This document shows positions 8,445-17,775 of a DNA stretch of 64,000 nt, one piece after another. The stretch comes from JADCRZ01 sp041751095 (lineage in GTDB: Bacteria > Bacteroidota > Bacteroidia > Chitinophagales > Chitinophagaceae). Under the pieces are notes generated by a model. It had not been told where the DNA came from, did no database searches, and saw nothing but the letters and a program-made list of their open reading frames with translations. Both the position numbers and the translations under genes were made by a program. The DNA lies in contig JBGSYC010000136.1 of the NCBI GenBank assembly GCA_041751095.1, positions 61,150 to 125,149 on the forward strand. The letters run 5' to 3'. The first letter of the stretch is position 1. Every line of letters begins with the position of its first letter.

Positions 8445-9995
8445 ATGAAAAATGTAAGACTAATTATATGCAGTGTTTTGATCATTGCAAATTCGGGATG
8501 TAAAAAATACCTGGATATAAATGACAATCCCAATGGCCCTACTTCAGCAGATCCTGCATTATACCTTCCTTCAATCCAATCCCAGTATGCAACAGGGATT
8601 CAGCTTGACTCAAGGCTGATCGGCCCTTATATCCAAAACTTCCTTCATTCAACATCAGGTATCGCTTACGATCTTCATGGGTATGTAAGGTCAAGCGATT
8701 TTGGTGGCGAGTTCTGGCGAAGCGTATACTGGAAAGGCGGATTAAACACGATTGATATGATTAACAATGCCACCGCCCAAAAGAAATGGGACATTGTTGG
8801 GACAGGCATGGCCCTGCAGGCATTCGGCTGGCAGAATTTAACTGACTACCACGGCCCCGTAATATTGAAACAGGCTTTCGACCCCACAAAGAACACTTTT
8901 GACTATGACCCACAGGATACTGTTTATGCTTATGTGAAAAGATTGTGTATGGACGCCATTACAGAATTAGGCAAAAATGACGATGCAACCGGATCACCGT
9001 TATTCTCCAGATATGACATGATCTATAAAGGAGACCGGGCTAAATGGATAAAATTTACCTATGGCGTGCTTGCCATAAATGCACACCATCTGATCAAAAA
9101 GCCTTTTTACAAGCCTGATGAGGTGATTTCATACGTTGACAAAGCCCTAAGCAGTAACGCCGATGACGCAATCGTTCCATTTTCAGGTACAAACGCCACA
9201 GACGCAAGCGCTTTAGGCCCGCGCAGGCAGAATTTCGGTGTCTACGGTCAGTCATCTTTTATCGTGCGATTGACCGATGGGAGTATTTTCGGCATCATTG
9301 ATCCGCGCCAGCCTCTGATGCTTACCCCTTCTACTGATGGAGTGTACCGGGGGCTGACACCGGGGAGCGGACAATCATCTACCGTTAGTAATGCGGCACA
9401 TGGAGTAAGATCGGTCTGGGGCTCTCCTTTAGGCGTCAATGTTCCTACCGGCGGGCCATGGGGAAAATACCTCTTTCAGGACGCTGCGGGGTTTCCATTG
9501 ATGTCGTATGCCGAACTTCAGTTTATAAAAGCAGAAGCCGCTTTTTTTAAAGGAGATAAGGCGCTGGCACTCACAGCCTACAGGAACGGGGTCAATGCAA
9601 GTCTTGATTTTGTTCGTTCCGTTCCGCTCGCTAACGCATCTTTCGCGGCGAATTATACCGCGGAAAGAACGGCATTTCTGGCGAATCCTCTGGTTATTCC
9701 TGTCACTCCTGCGGCTTTAACCATAAACCAGATATTGCTTCAAAAATATATTGCCCTCTGGGGATGGGGCTTTATTGAAATTTGGACAGATCTCAGAAAA
9801 TATGATTATGACGGTAATATATTTACATCGTTTACTATACCTGCATCACTTTTCCCTGATAACAATAACAAGCCTGCATACCGTGTAAGACCCCGGTATA
9901 ATTCCGAATATGTGTGGAACATCGATGCACTTACGGCCATAGGAGGCTTCGATGCCGATTACGCTACGAAAAAATTGTGGATACACTTACCTTAA
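8445..9995 (+). CDS. SusD/RagB-like surface lipoprotein
   Basis: This 516-residue protein has a lipoprotein signal ending at Cys19 (ANSGC) and then an acidic stretch (KKYLDINDNPN) that fits surface lipoprotein export in Bacteroidota. The start YLDINDNPNGPT and the TPR-like helical region (QAFGWQNLTDYHGPV, AELQFIKAEAAFFKGDKALAL) match the SusD-like_2 subgroup. SusD proteins cap the SusC barrel and bind the substrate at the cell surface. It is 17 bases downstream of susC and surely co-transcribed. Confidence 0.93.
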   Translation: MKNVRLIICSVLIIANSGCKKYLDINDNPNGPTSADPALYLPSIQSQYATGIQLDSRLIGPYIQNFLHSTSGIAYDLHGYVRSSDFGGEFWRSVYWKGGLNTIDMINNATAQKKWDIVGTGMALQAFGWQNLTDYHGPVILKQAFDPTKNTFDYDPQDTVYAYVKRLCMDAITELGKNDDATGSPLFSRYDMIYKGDRAKWIKFTYGVLAINAHHLIKKPFYKPDEVISYVDKALSSNADDAIVPFSGTNATDASALGPRRQNFGVYGQSSFIVRLTDGSIFGIIDPRQPLMLTPSTDGVYRGLTPGSGQSSTVSNAAHGVRSVWGSPLGVNVPTGGPWGKYLFQDAAGFPLMSYAELQFIKAEAAFFKGDKALALTAYRNGVNASLDFVRSVPLANASFAANYTAERTAFLANPLVIPVTPAALTINQILLQKYIALWGWGFIEIWTDLRKYDYDGNIFTSFTIPASLFPDNNNKPAYRVRPRYNSEYVWNIDALTAIGGFDADYATKKLWIHLP

Positions 9996-10013
9996 AGTCA
10001 TAAATACCGAGCA

Positions 10014-10790
10014 ATGAAAATATCCATATACTGTTTAATTATTATTGTAACATTTTTGCTTCCGGGCTGCGATAAAAAAAGCACATTGCCCCAACACTAT
10101 ATCATCATACCGCCAGGAAACACTAACGTAAAGTTTCTGCAAATGTCGCCGGATGCTCCTCAGGTCAATTTCATTGTGAATGGAGCCAAGGTGACGGCAG
10201 TGCCCCCTACTACGACAAACGCCGTTCAGGGGCTTGCTTTCCCGTCCTTTTACCCTGCCACTGTCGGATACGCTACGTTTACGTCAGGTGCCGTGAAAAT
10301 AGAAGCAAAAGTTCCGGATTCATCAACGGTGACACCTGGCGCCATCATCTTTACGGGCACGCAAACGTTTGAAGCAAACAAATACTATACGTATGCCTTA
10401 GTTGATTCAATAAAAAGATTGAACGCCCTGGTGGTAGAGGACGACCCCAGGATTGCTGACCCGGCCAAAGCCTATTTCAGGGTGGCTAATTTAATCCCTA
10501 ACGGAAACGTCAAGATCGAGATCATAAAAACAAGCACGGGAAATCCGTATGCAATTACTTATCCCAATGTTGCCTTTAAATCTTTTTCCTCGTTTGATAC
10601 CCTCGGTGCAGGCGCGGGCCAGATTTACAGAGTGTTCCTAAAGAACCGCCAAACCGATGTGAAGTTGGATTCCATTGCAGCTTTTACGCCAACAAATACA
10701 AAAAAGTATACCATTTACGCCAGGGGGGTATTAGGACTGACCGGTACGAATATTAGACGCCCGATCATTTCAGTATATACAAATTTTTAA
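10014..10790 (+). CDS. DUF4397-domain lipoprotein
   Basis: This 258-residue protein has a lipobox ending at Cys19 (LLPGC). The pattern NVKFLQMSPDAPQVNFIVNG followed by a second unit (YFRVANLIPNGNVKIEII) fits DUF4397 beta-sandwich repeats. The gene starts 18 bases after the SusD stop and completes the operon. DUF4397 has no established function; here it may be an accessory surface component of the SusCD complex (inference). A second DUF4397 lipoprotein is at 57008-57766. Confidence 0.82.
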   Translation: MKISIYCLIIIVTFLLPGCDKKSTLPQHYIIIPPGNTNVKFLQMSPDAPQVNFIVNGAKVTAVPPTTTNAVQGLAFPSFYPATVGYATFTSGAVKIEAKVPDSSTVTPGAIIFTGTQTFEANKYYTYALVDSIKRLNALVVEDDPRIADPAKAYFRVANLIPNGNVKIEIIKTSTGNPYAITYPNVAFKSFSSFDTLGAGAGQIYRVFLKNRQTDVKLDSIAAFTPTNTKKYTIYARGVLGLTGTNIRRPIISVYTNF

Positions 10791-10828
10791 AGGCTTAAAA
10801 TCCTGACGCGCTTTTACGGCCGCTGCGA

Positions 10829-12067
10829 TCAATGAAAGAAAAGGTACGCTATAAAGATCGCCGTAATGATACCCACCAGGTCGGCAAGCAACATCACCGG
10901 AATGGCATAACGGGTATCCTTAACTGAAACAGCCCCAAAATATACGGCTACCACATAAAATGTTGTGTCGCTTGTTCCCTGGAAAATGCTTGAAAGCCGC
11001 CCGGTAAATGAATCGGCTCCGTAAGTATTCATGGCATCGATCATCATACCGCGTGCCCCGCTTCCGCTAAGAGGCTTCATTAAGGCAGTAGGCAGCGAAG
11101 GAACAAAATCGGTATTCATTCCCAGAAAACCAAAGAACGCTCCAAGGCCACGGATAACATATCCAAAAACGCCTGAATTGCGCAACACGCTGATGGCGAC
11201 CAGCATAGCGATTACGTAAGGAATGATCCTGATAGCAATTTCAAACCCGCCTTTTGCGCCTTCTACAAAGCTTTCAAACACATTAATCTTTTTCCACACG
11301 GCGCCTGCCAAAAAAATGAAGAATATCAGCAATATCAACCCATTGCTCATGATAATGGAAAATTGCTGAAGCTGCTGCTGATCAAGGGAGGCTAGATACC
11401 AGACCAGTAAGGAGATCAGCAAAGATAAACCTGCGATCCACCCGATGATCACCGGCTGAAGCATGTTGATGCGCTGTTTAAACGATACTGCTACCATGGC
11501 AGCTATGGTGGCAACAAAGGTAACGATCATGCATGGCACAAAAATGTCTGTAGGATTGGCCGAGGGCTGCTTTACGGAAGCCCGCACGGCAATAATAGTT
11601 ACCGGGATCAGGGTTAACCCGCTTGCGTGTAAGGCCAGGAACATGATCTGGGCATTGCTTGCAATTTCTTTGCGCGGATTCAGTTCCTGCAAACTCTCCA
11701 TAGCCTTCAACCCAAAGGGCGTAGCTGCGTTGTCAAGCCCTAAAAGATTGGCTGAAAAATTCATCATCATATGCCCGATCGCCGGATGGCTTTTTGGCAC
11801 TTCAGGAAACAGGCGCGAGAAAAAAGGGCCGACGAGCCGCGAAAGGAAATTAACCGCTCCGGCTCTTTCACCTATCTTCATGAACCCGAGAAACAAAGAC
11901 AGGATGCCTACAAGTTTTAGCGATATGTCAAATCCATCATTGGCAGACTTAAATATGCCTTCAACCAGTATCCGGAAAATTTCCTGGTCTCCCGTAAACG
12001 CCCATTTGAAGAATGCTATAGCAAAAGCAAGGATGAAGAATGAAATCCAGATGTAGCTCAGAACCAT
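10829..12067 (-). CDS. Nucleoside-recognition (Gate) domain membrane protein, SpmA-SpmB fusion type
   Basis: This 412-residue protein has many transmembrane helices and two Gate/nucleoside-recognition domains. The first is around residues 45-150 (KLVGILSLFLGFMKIGERAG, NLLGLDNAATPFGLKAM) and the second around 265-375 (FEIAIRIIPYVIAMLVAISVLR, LPTALMKPLSGSGARGMMID). The pair corresponds to Bacillus SpmA and SpmB, fused into one chain as in other Bacteroidota. The family resembles the gate part of nucleoside transporters, but its substrate in non-sporulating bacteria is unknown. The ATG at 12067 opens a membrane helix. It converges with the DUF4397 gene, whose stop is 38 bases away. Confidence 0.85.
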   Translation of the reverse strand: MVLSYIWISFFILAFAIAFFKWAFTGDQEIFRILVEGIFKSANDGFDISLKLVGILSLFLGFMKIGERAGAVNFLSRLVGPFFSRLFPEVPKSHPAIGHMMMNFSANLLGLDNAATPFGLKAMESLQELNPRKEIASNAQIMFLALHASGLTLIPVTIIAVRASVKQPSANPTDIFVPCMIVTFVATIAAMVAVSFKQRINMLQPVIIGWIAGLSLLISLLVWYLASLDQQQLQQFSIIMSNGLILLIFFIFLAGAVWKKINVFESFVEGAKGGFEIAIRIIPYVIAMLVAISVLRNSGVFGYVIRGLGAFFGFLGMNTDFVPSLPTALMKPLSGSGARGMMIDAMNTYGADSFTGRLSSIFQGTSDTTFYVVAVYFGAVSVKDTRYAIPVMLLADLVGIITAIFIAYLFFH

Positions 12068-12399
12068 AAAACGATTGGATTTTTAGATTGTAGATTTCAG
12101 ATTTGAAGGTAGGTAAGATTATGTTAGATTTCAGACTTAGTCTTCTTATCACCAGCGTAAAGATCTGATAAAAATAACGGGTGAGCTATGTAAGAGATTC
12201 AAATTTCACCCAGAACAGATAAGTTTAACACCGATCAACTGAGCCATTTTCTTTACATATCTTTGCGCGCCATTGGGAGAAAAATAGAACAATCATTCTC
12301 TGACCGGCAAATGCCTGAGATGAGAACAGGAAAACGTGAATGGTATATTGTCATGAACCATACTATTCAAATTTTAAATCTAAAATCTAAAGAACAAAT
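12068..12399. other. Gene-free divergent intergenic region with AGATTT-rich inverted repeats
   Basis: No credible gene is present. TTTAGATTGTAGATTT-type sequence at 12082-12104 recurs in inverted orientation at 12369-12391, with a further related copy near 12124. TATCTTTG at 12258-12265 matches the -7 element TAnnTTTG and could drive ychF, 134 bases downstream. Confidence 0.45.
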
Positions 12400-13500
12400 A
12401 TGGCTTTGCAAGCTGGAATAGTAGGTCTGCCAAATGTTGGAAAATCTACATTGTTTAATGCCGTTAGTAACAGCGCCAAAGCGCAGGCAAGTAATTACCG
12501 GTTTTGCACCATCGAACCAAATGTAGGGTTAGTGGATGTTCCTGATGAGCGTATCGATAAGCTTGCTGAGCTTGTAAAGCCGAACCGCGCCGTGCCGACG
12601 CAGATAGAGATAGTTGATATTGCAGGGCTGGTCAGAGGGGCAAGCAAAGGTGAAGGCCTTGGAAATAAATTTCTTGCCAATATCCGCGAGGTGGATGCCA
12701 TTGTTCACGTGATCCGTTGCTTTGAAGACGAGAACATCCTCCGGGATGAAGGCGTTATTGATCCCGTGAGTGATAAAGAGATCATCGATACGGAATTGCA
12801 GTTAAAGGACCTTGAGACAGTTGAAAAGAAATATTCACGGGCTGAGAAAATGCTTCGTACGGGGGATGCGAAAAACAAAGCCGAATACGAAGTGCTTAAA
12901 CGTTGCCTCGGGCATTTGCAGCAGGGGAAAAACATCAGGGAGCTTAGCCTTGATAAGATAGAAAGAAGCGCGATCGCCGATCTTTTTCTGCTGACCGAAA
13001 AACCGGTGTTGTATGTAGCCAATGTTGACGAGGCGTCTATGCATTCGGGAAACAAATTTTCAGCAGCTCTTAATGCCTCTGTCACGGGTGAGCAGGCCCA
13101 GGTCGTTGTCATGAATAACTCCATTGAAGCACAGATAGCTGAGCTGGAAAACGAAGAAGATCGCCAGCTCTTTATGGAAGAATATGGAATGCAGGAACCG
13201 GCACTGAATAAATTAATACGGTCTGCTTACCGCTTACTTAATTTGTGTACATACTTTACAGCAGGCGTACAGGAAGTGCGTGCCTGGACATTTCAGGAAG
13301 GCTGGAAAGCTCCCCAGGCCGCCAGTGTGATCCATACCGACTTTGAGAAAGGGTTTATCAAGGCCGAAGTAATTGCCTACGACGACTTCATTACGTACGG
13401 ATCAGAAGCAGCCTGCCGGGAAAACGGAAGATTGAGAATCGAAGGCAGGGAGTACCCGGTAAAAGACGGTGATGTGATGCATTTTAGGTTTAATGTGTAG
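12400..13500 (+). CDS. ychF: Redox-regulated ATPase YchF (Obg-related, OLA1 family)
   Basis: This 366-residue protein has the P-loop GLPNVGKST at about residues 9-17, switch/G3 DIAGLVRGAS at about 72-81, and an NVDE motif in place of the GTP-specific NKxD. That replacement explains the ATP preference of the family. A coiled-coil insertion lies in the middle and a C-terminal TGS domain follows (WTFQEGWKAPQAA, DFITYGSEAACRENG). YchF binds ribosomes and takes part in stress responses. The length is standard (about 363-366). Confidence 0.96.
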   Translation: MALQAGIVGLPNVGKSTLFNAVSNSAKAQASNYRFCTIEPNVGLVDVPDERIDKLAELVKPNRAVPTQIEIVDIAGLVRGASKGEGLGNKFLANIREVDAIVHVIRCFEDENILRDEGVIDPVSDKEIIDTELQLKDLETVEKKYSRAEKMLRTGDAKNKAEYEVLKRCLGHLQQGKNIRELSLDKIERSAIADLFLLTEKPVLYVANVDEASMHSGNKFSAALNASVTGEQAQVVVMNNSIEAQIAELENEEDRQLFMEEYGMQEPALNKLIRSAYRLLNLCTYFTAGVQEVRAWTFQEGWKAPQAASVIHTDFEKGFIKAEVIAYDDFITYGSEAACRENGRLRIEGREYPVKDGDVMHFRFNV

Positions 13501-13556
13501 GGGTGAGCTATGGGCTATCAGCCATCGGCTATCAGCCATCAGCTGACAGCCTCACC
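13501..13556. repeat. Tandem 14-bp repeat inside a stem between convergent genes
   Basis: GGCTATCAGCCATC occurs twice in tandem (13513-13526 and 13527-13540). It is followed by a related AGCTGACAGCC and bracketed by GGTGAG (13502-13507) and CTCACC (13551-13556), which can pair. It fills the whole gap between the stops of ychF and the TonB receptor and might terminate transcription from both sides. No clear T-tract is present. Confidence 0.55.
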
Positions 13557-16426
13557 TAAAAAACATTATACCCTAAACTTACATAATACAATCCTCCGAT
13601 TGATGGATTTCCAAAGGCATTATTGTAATAGTTATTGGTGAGATTTGTAGCGCCCAGTTTGCCCATTATTTTTTGCTTAACCCATTTGTAGCTGATTTGA
13701 GCATCGAGGGTGCCAAATGCCGGAACATCGCCAACTGCAAAGGTTCCCTGGTATAAAAATTTTGACTGGTACCTGTAATGGATATTGAATCCGGCATTCT
13801 TATAGAAATTGGGATTACTTAAACCGATATTGACCCGGTACCTGGGCGTATTGAACTGGGTAAAGAAATCTTTAGGTGTATCCTGAAGTTCGTTATACGA
13901 TACGTTACTGCTGATGATATATCCTTTATTCAGTAAAAAGTCAAGGCTTAAACCAGCGCCTAGTGCATTCACGTCCACCTCATTATTCACGGCTATACTA
14001 TAAACCTGTGTGGTTGACGGGTTTAAAAGGGCTGCCGGATTTGATGCACTTCCCACGGGTTTAGACTGCGCTACAAACGCCTGCCCGATGAAGTTTTTAT
14101 ACTTGCTATAGTAAAAAAACGCATCCAGCAAAACGCGGCGCGAGAATAATCCTTTATATCCAATTTCAAAGGACTTCATCGATTCCGGTTTAAGATCTTT
14201 TCGCAGATCATAAGGTTTCAGCAGTGCAATGGCGGCAGCCGGTGGCTGCCTTTGTATAAAGAAAGCGTTTCGCGCGGCTGACACGCTGGAAACGGAATAA
14301 GTCTGGTTGTTTATCAGGTTGTAGGTACTCTTAAATTCTGGCAACGATCCTATCAGTTTTGCCGTCACTATGTCGAGATCGATATACTGGTTTTGGTTGG
14401 AAGGAATACGAAAAGCGTTCTGATAGGACACCCTGATGTTCTGATCGGGAGCCACGGTATATACCCCGGTAAATCTGGGCGTAAACCTGCCTTTAAAGTT
14501 TTTATTTTTGTCGAACCGGCTGGATGCGGTCAGCTTAAGTTTGTTATCAAACAGGCGTTTGCCAACCTGGAGAAAAGCGCCATACTCGTCTATCCTGATC
14601 TCGCGGCCGTTTTTATCCGCAAAAATGCTTCCGTTTGAATTAAGATCATAAAGCCTGTAATTTGCTCCTGCCTGTATCTCTACCGCCTCGTTCACTAATT
14701 TTGAGGCATCGTAAAAAGCTTCGAGGTGGTACAGATCTGTTTTATCTGTAAACAAAGCTCCGGAAGGGATCGGCATTTCTCGGATGGTCTCCCTGGCTGA
14801 ATTAAAGGCAGGAGTGCCGGGAACAAATCTGCCCTGGTCGGCGAAGTTCCTGGCACCTGCGTGCGCCGTTTGCGAAGGAGCGCCGGCGTTCACTGCCGTT
14901 GAATAGGCAATCAGGTATTGAGGAAACCAGGTTGTGCTGGGCTTCCATGACTCATTGATAAGTGACGCCAGGGCGGTTGTGTTATAAGACTCTCCTGCAT
15001 TTTCCTGGATAGTATAACCACGAACGTAAAAGTTAGACCCCCTCAATTCGAGTTTATATTGGCCCATTTTCAAATTACGCAAAGAGTAACGGTCAGCGCC
15101 GGTGTACACCGTTGTACCAGTACCCCAATTCGCGGAGAAAATCGCTTCGAGGTTGCTTCTGATTCTATAATGCAGAGCGCCGGTAAGCTTGTAATTAAGC
15201 GTATTATAATCCACAACGTGTTGCTCCTGGTAGCCTGTGCGCGTAACATTCTCATTGGGAATTCTTGCGTTGCTGGACGCCAGGTAAACCGGAACGAAAG
15301 GAGCCGCCTGGGGTATGGTACCAAGAAAACGTGCAATTTCGGCGGGTGTAGCATTGGGATTGGCCGCCCGGTATTGTGCAATAGCAGGTTGCAAACTGTT
15401 TAAAATAGAATTTGTCACCAGCACCATGCTCTGAGCGTTTTCATCACCGTAAACATTTACGCCGTCATATGCCGGGTCAGAAAGGCGGTCACCTGGCTTC
15501 ACCCGGAAATTAAGCCTGTCGTAATTACTGTAATCCTCGTTTTCCCAGTCATTTGCCTTGATAAACGACATATTGATTTTGAATGCAAACTTGTCATTAA
15601 ACGCTTTTGCCCACCTGAAAGACCAGTCGTAATAGGGCGATGCACTTCTTTGCTTATGGTCCACATGCATCATCCCCTGTTTTACCTGCATGCTGAATCC
15701 AGGGTATTTAAATGGATTTTTGCTGTTCATTAAAATCGTGCCGTTCATGCCTCCTGCTCCATACAATGCAGAAGAAGCACCAGGCAGTAATTCAACACTT
15801 TCCAGGTCGAGGTCAGTAATCCCGATGACGCTGCCAACGGAGAAATTCAGGCCGGGCGCCTGGTTGTCCATTCCGTCCATAAACTGGTTTACACGTGCAT
15901 TTCCACTTCCCCCGAAACCTCTGGTCGTAGGGGTTTTAAAGGTCAGGCTGGATGTTACCATGTCTACGCCCTTTAAATTGGCCAGCACATCATATGCACT
16001 CGGCGCTGCCGCTTCCCGGATGTTTGCAAGACTTACCCTTTCAATGGAAACAGGAGATTCAAGTATGCGCTCGGGTACCCTGCTCGCAGAAACGACCACT
16101 TCGGTACCCAATGACGAACCGGCAACGAGGTCAACCTGTACAAATGTGGAACTGCTGGTCACAACCACTTCCTTAGAGTCGAACCCTACCGAAGAAAAAA
16201 CCAGCGAAAATGGCGGCCTCCTGCTGGTAACAAGCTGGAAATTCCCCCTTTCATCAGTGAAAGTTCCTGCTGTGGAGCCCTTAATTGCTACAGACACGGA
16301 AGGCACCGCCTCACCTGTAGAACTGTCTTTGACATTCCCGGAGATCGTAATGCTTTGAGTAAAGGCAACGGAAGAAAATACGCAGTACATTAGCGTAATC
16401 GCCAGGCGGCGGGAGCTTTTTCTCAT
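13556..16426 (-). CDS. TonB-dependent outer-membrane receptor with carboxypeptidase-like N-domain
   Basis: This 956-residue protein has a signal peptide (about 1-23) and a carboxypeptidase regulatory-like domain at about 25-110 (ISGNVKDSSTGEAVPSVSV). A TonB-box-like EVVVSASRVPE is followed by a plug (NLKGVDMVTSS, TRGFGGSGNARVNQFMDG, LLPGASSALYGAGGMNG) and a barrel ending in VSLGYNVF with a terminal phenylalanine. There is no SusD partner, and the plug lacks the SusC-type signature, so it is an ordinary ligand-gated receptor (siderophore, cobalamin, peptide or similar). The substrate cannot be told from the sequence. It stands alone on the minus strand. Confidence 0.92.
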   Translation of the reverse strand: MRKSSRRLAITLMYCVFSSVAFTQSITISGNVKDSSTGEAVPSVSVAIKGSTAGTFTDERGNFQLVTSRRPPFSLVFSSVGFDSKEVVVTSSSTFVQVDLVAGSSLGTEVVVSASRVPERILESPVSIERVSLANIREAAAPSAYDVLANLKGVDMVTSSLTFKTPTTRGFGGSGNARVNQFMDGMDNQAPGLNFSVGSVIGITDLDLESVELLPGASSALYGAGGMNGTILMNSKNPFKYPGFSMQVKQGMMHVDHKQRSASPYYDWSFRWAKAFNDKFAFKINMSFIKANDWENEDYSNYDRLNFRVKPGDRLSDPAYDGVNVYGDENAQSMVLVTNSILNSLQPAIAQYRAANPNATPAEIARFLGTIPQAAPFVPVYLASSNARIPNENVTRTGYQEQHVVDYNTLNYKLTGALHYRIRSNLEAIFSANWGTGTTVYTGADRYSLRNLKMGQYKLELRGSNFYVRGYTIQENAGESYNTTALASLINESWKPSTTWFPQYLIAYSTAVNAGAPSQTAHAGARNFADQGRFVPGTPAFNSARETIREMPIPSGALFTDKTDLYHLEAFYDASKLVNEAVEIQAGANYRLYDLNSNGSIFADKNGREIRIDEYGAFLQVGKRLFDNKLKLTASSRFDKNKNFKGRFTPRFTGVYTVAPDQNIRVSYQNAFRIPSNQNQYIDLDIVTAKLIGSLPEFKSTYNLINNQTYSVSSVSAARNAFFIQRQPPAAAIALLKPYDLRKDLKPESMKSFEIGYKGLFSRRVLLDAFFYYSKYKNFIGQAFVAQSKPVGSASNPAALLNPSTTQVYSIAVNNEVDVNALGAGLSLDFLLNKGYIISSNVSYNELQDTPKDFFTQFNTPRYRVNIGLSNPNFYKNAGFNIHYRYQSKFLYQGTFAVGDVPAFGTLDAQISYKWVKQKIMGKLGATNLTNNYYNNAFGNPSIGGLYYVSLGYNVF

Positions 16427-16556
16427 ATTAGCAGATTTAGGATTGAATTAAAAGCAAAATACATATTGTAATTATTTTGAACTAATTTTTTTAGGATTAA
16501 GAATGACCTTTTTTTTTGCACCCAGGGCTGTAGAAAGCATGTCGTACATTAGCTGA

Positions 16557-17498
16557 ATGTCATTACTACAACTTCCGGGGCAAACCGGCTTTTACAAGGG
16601 TAAAGTGCGTGATGTGCATTATATCGGGCACCATTTGCTGGTGATGATCGCAAGCGACCGCATCTCTGCTTTTGATGTCGTCCTTCCTTCTCCCATCCCC
16701 TATAAAGGTCAGGTTCTCAACCAGATTGCTGCTTACATGCTATCCGTTACCCGCGACATCTGTCCCAACTGGTTAATTGATACCCCGGCGCCAAACGTCT
16801 CATTAGGAAAAAGGTGCCTTCCTCTTAAAGTGGAAATCGTGGTAAGAGGCAATCTTACCGGTCACGCCTGGAGAACCTATGAAAGCGGGCAAATGACGCT
16901 TTGTGGTGTTGACCTTCCGCATGGGATGAAAGAAAATGATTTTTTTCCTTTCCCCATTATTACCCCTTCTACGAAGGCCGATGCAGGCCATGATGAAGAC
17001 ATCTCTAAAGAAGAAATCATACAAAAGCAGCTGATCACTGAAGGTGATTATGAGCAAATCGAAGCATATGCCCTGGCACTATTTGAAAGGGGAAAACGGC
17101 TTGCATCCGAAAGAGGATTGATACTCGTCGACACTAAATACGAATTTGGAAAAATCGGCAACGATATTTATCTCATGGATGAAGTTCATACTCCTGACAG
17201 TTCCCGGTATTTTTATGCCGACGGCTACGAAGAAAGGCAGCAGAATGGTGAACGCCAGAAGCAGCTCAGCAAGGAATTTGTAAGGGAATGGCTGATCGGT
17301 AAAAATTTCATGGGGAAAGTGGGGCAAACGGTTCCGGAGATGGATGATCAATGGGTACACACTATATCTGAACGTTATATTGAGCTTTACGAGAAGTTGA
17401 TCGGGCAGTCATTTAAACCGGAAACGCTGAGTGCAAAAGAAACGGAGACCCGGATAATTGAAGGGCTAAAAAAATTACAGGCTGGTTCACAATGCTGA
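16557..17498 (+). CDS. purC: Phosphoribosylaminoimidazole-succinocarboxamide synthase (SAICAR synthetase)
   Basis: This 313-residue enzyme joins aspartate to CAIR with ATP in purine synthesis. Visible family motifs are FYKGKVRDVHYIG near the N-terminus, ASDRISAFDVVLPSPIPYKG, VEIVVRGNLTGHAW, and LILVDTKYEFG in the second half. It is longer than the 237-residue E. coli enzyme and resembles the ADE1-like form common in Bacteroidota. ATG 16557 gives the expected N-terminus. purE, acting one step earlier, lies about 6 kb downstream with the efflux operon between. Confidence 0.95.
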   Translation: MSLLQLPGQTGFYKGKVRDVHYIGHHLLVMIASDRISAFDVVLPSPIPYKGQVLNQIAAYMLSVTRDICPNWLIDTPAPNVSLGKRCLPLKVEIVVRGNLTGHAWRTYESGQMTLCGVDLPHGMKENDFFPFPIITPSTKADAGHDEDISKEEIIQKQLITEGDYEQIEAYALALFERGKRLASERGLILVDTKYEFGKIGNDIYLMDEVHTPDSSRYFYADGYEERQQNGERQKQLSKEFVREWLIGKNFMGKVGQTVPEMDDQWVHTISERYIELYEKLIGQSFKPETLSAKETETRIIEGLKKLQAGSQC

Positions 17499-17775
17499 AA
17501 CAGAACATTTTCATCCTTACCTTGTAGTTTCCAATGAGAAATACCTGCGATGACATACATGTTGCATTCTGACCCATCTCATTTCCTTCGCCCGGCATTT
17601 CGTGCCCGGGTGCGATAAAGGAAACTGAATGTTAAGATTTGCTAAGAGGCATAAAAATGTACTTTCTCCAAAGGTTATTTGATTATAAAGCATCTAACTG
17701 ATCTCTTACCTGTGGGCGGCAATAATTTCATCCGCTTTCGGGGGCCTGGCAAGCCAGTCAAAATAGCCATCAATC

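Noticed and set aside
15690..16358. 222-codon plus-strand frame inside the minus-strand TonB receptor.
   Set aside because: Antisense shadow of the receptor's plug region; Ser/Thr/Pro-rich translation without any family.
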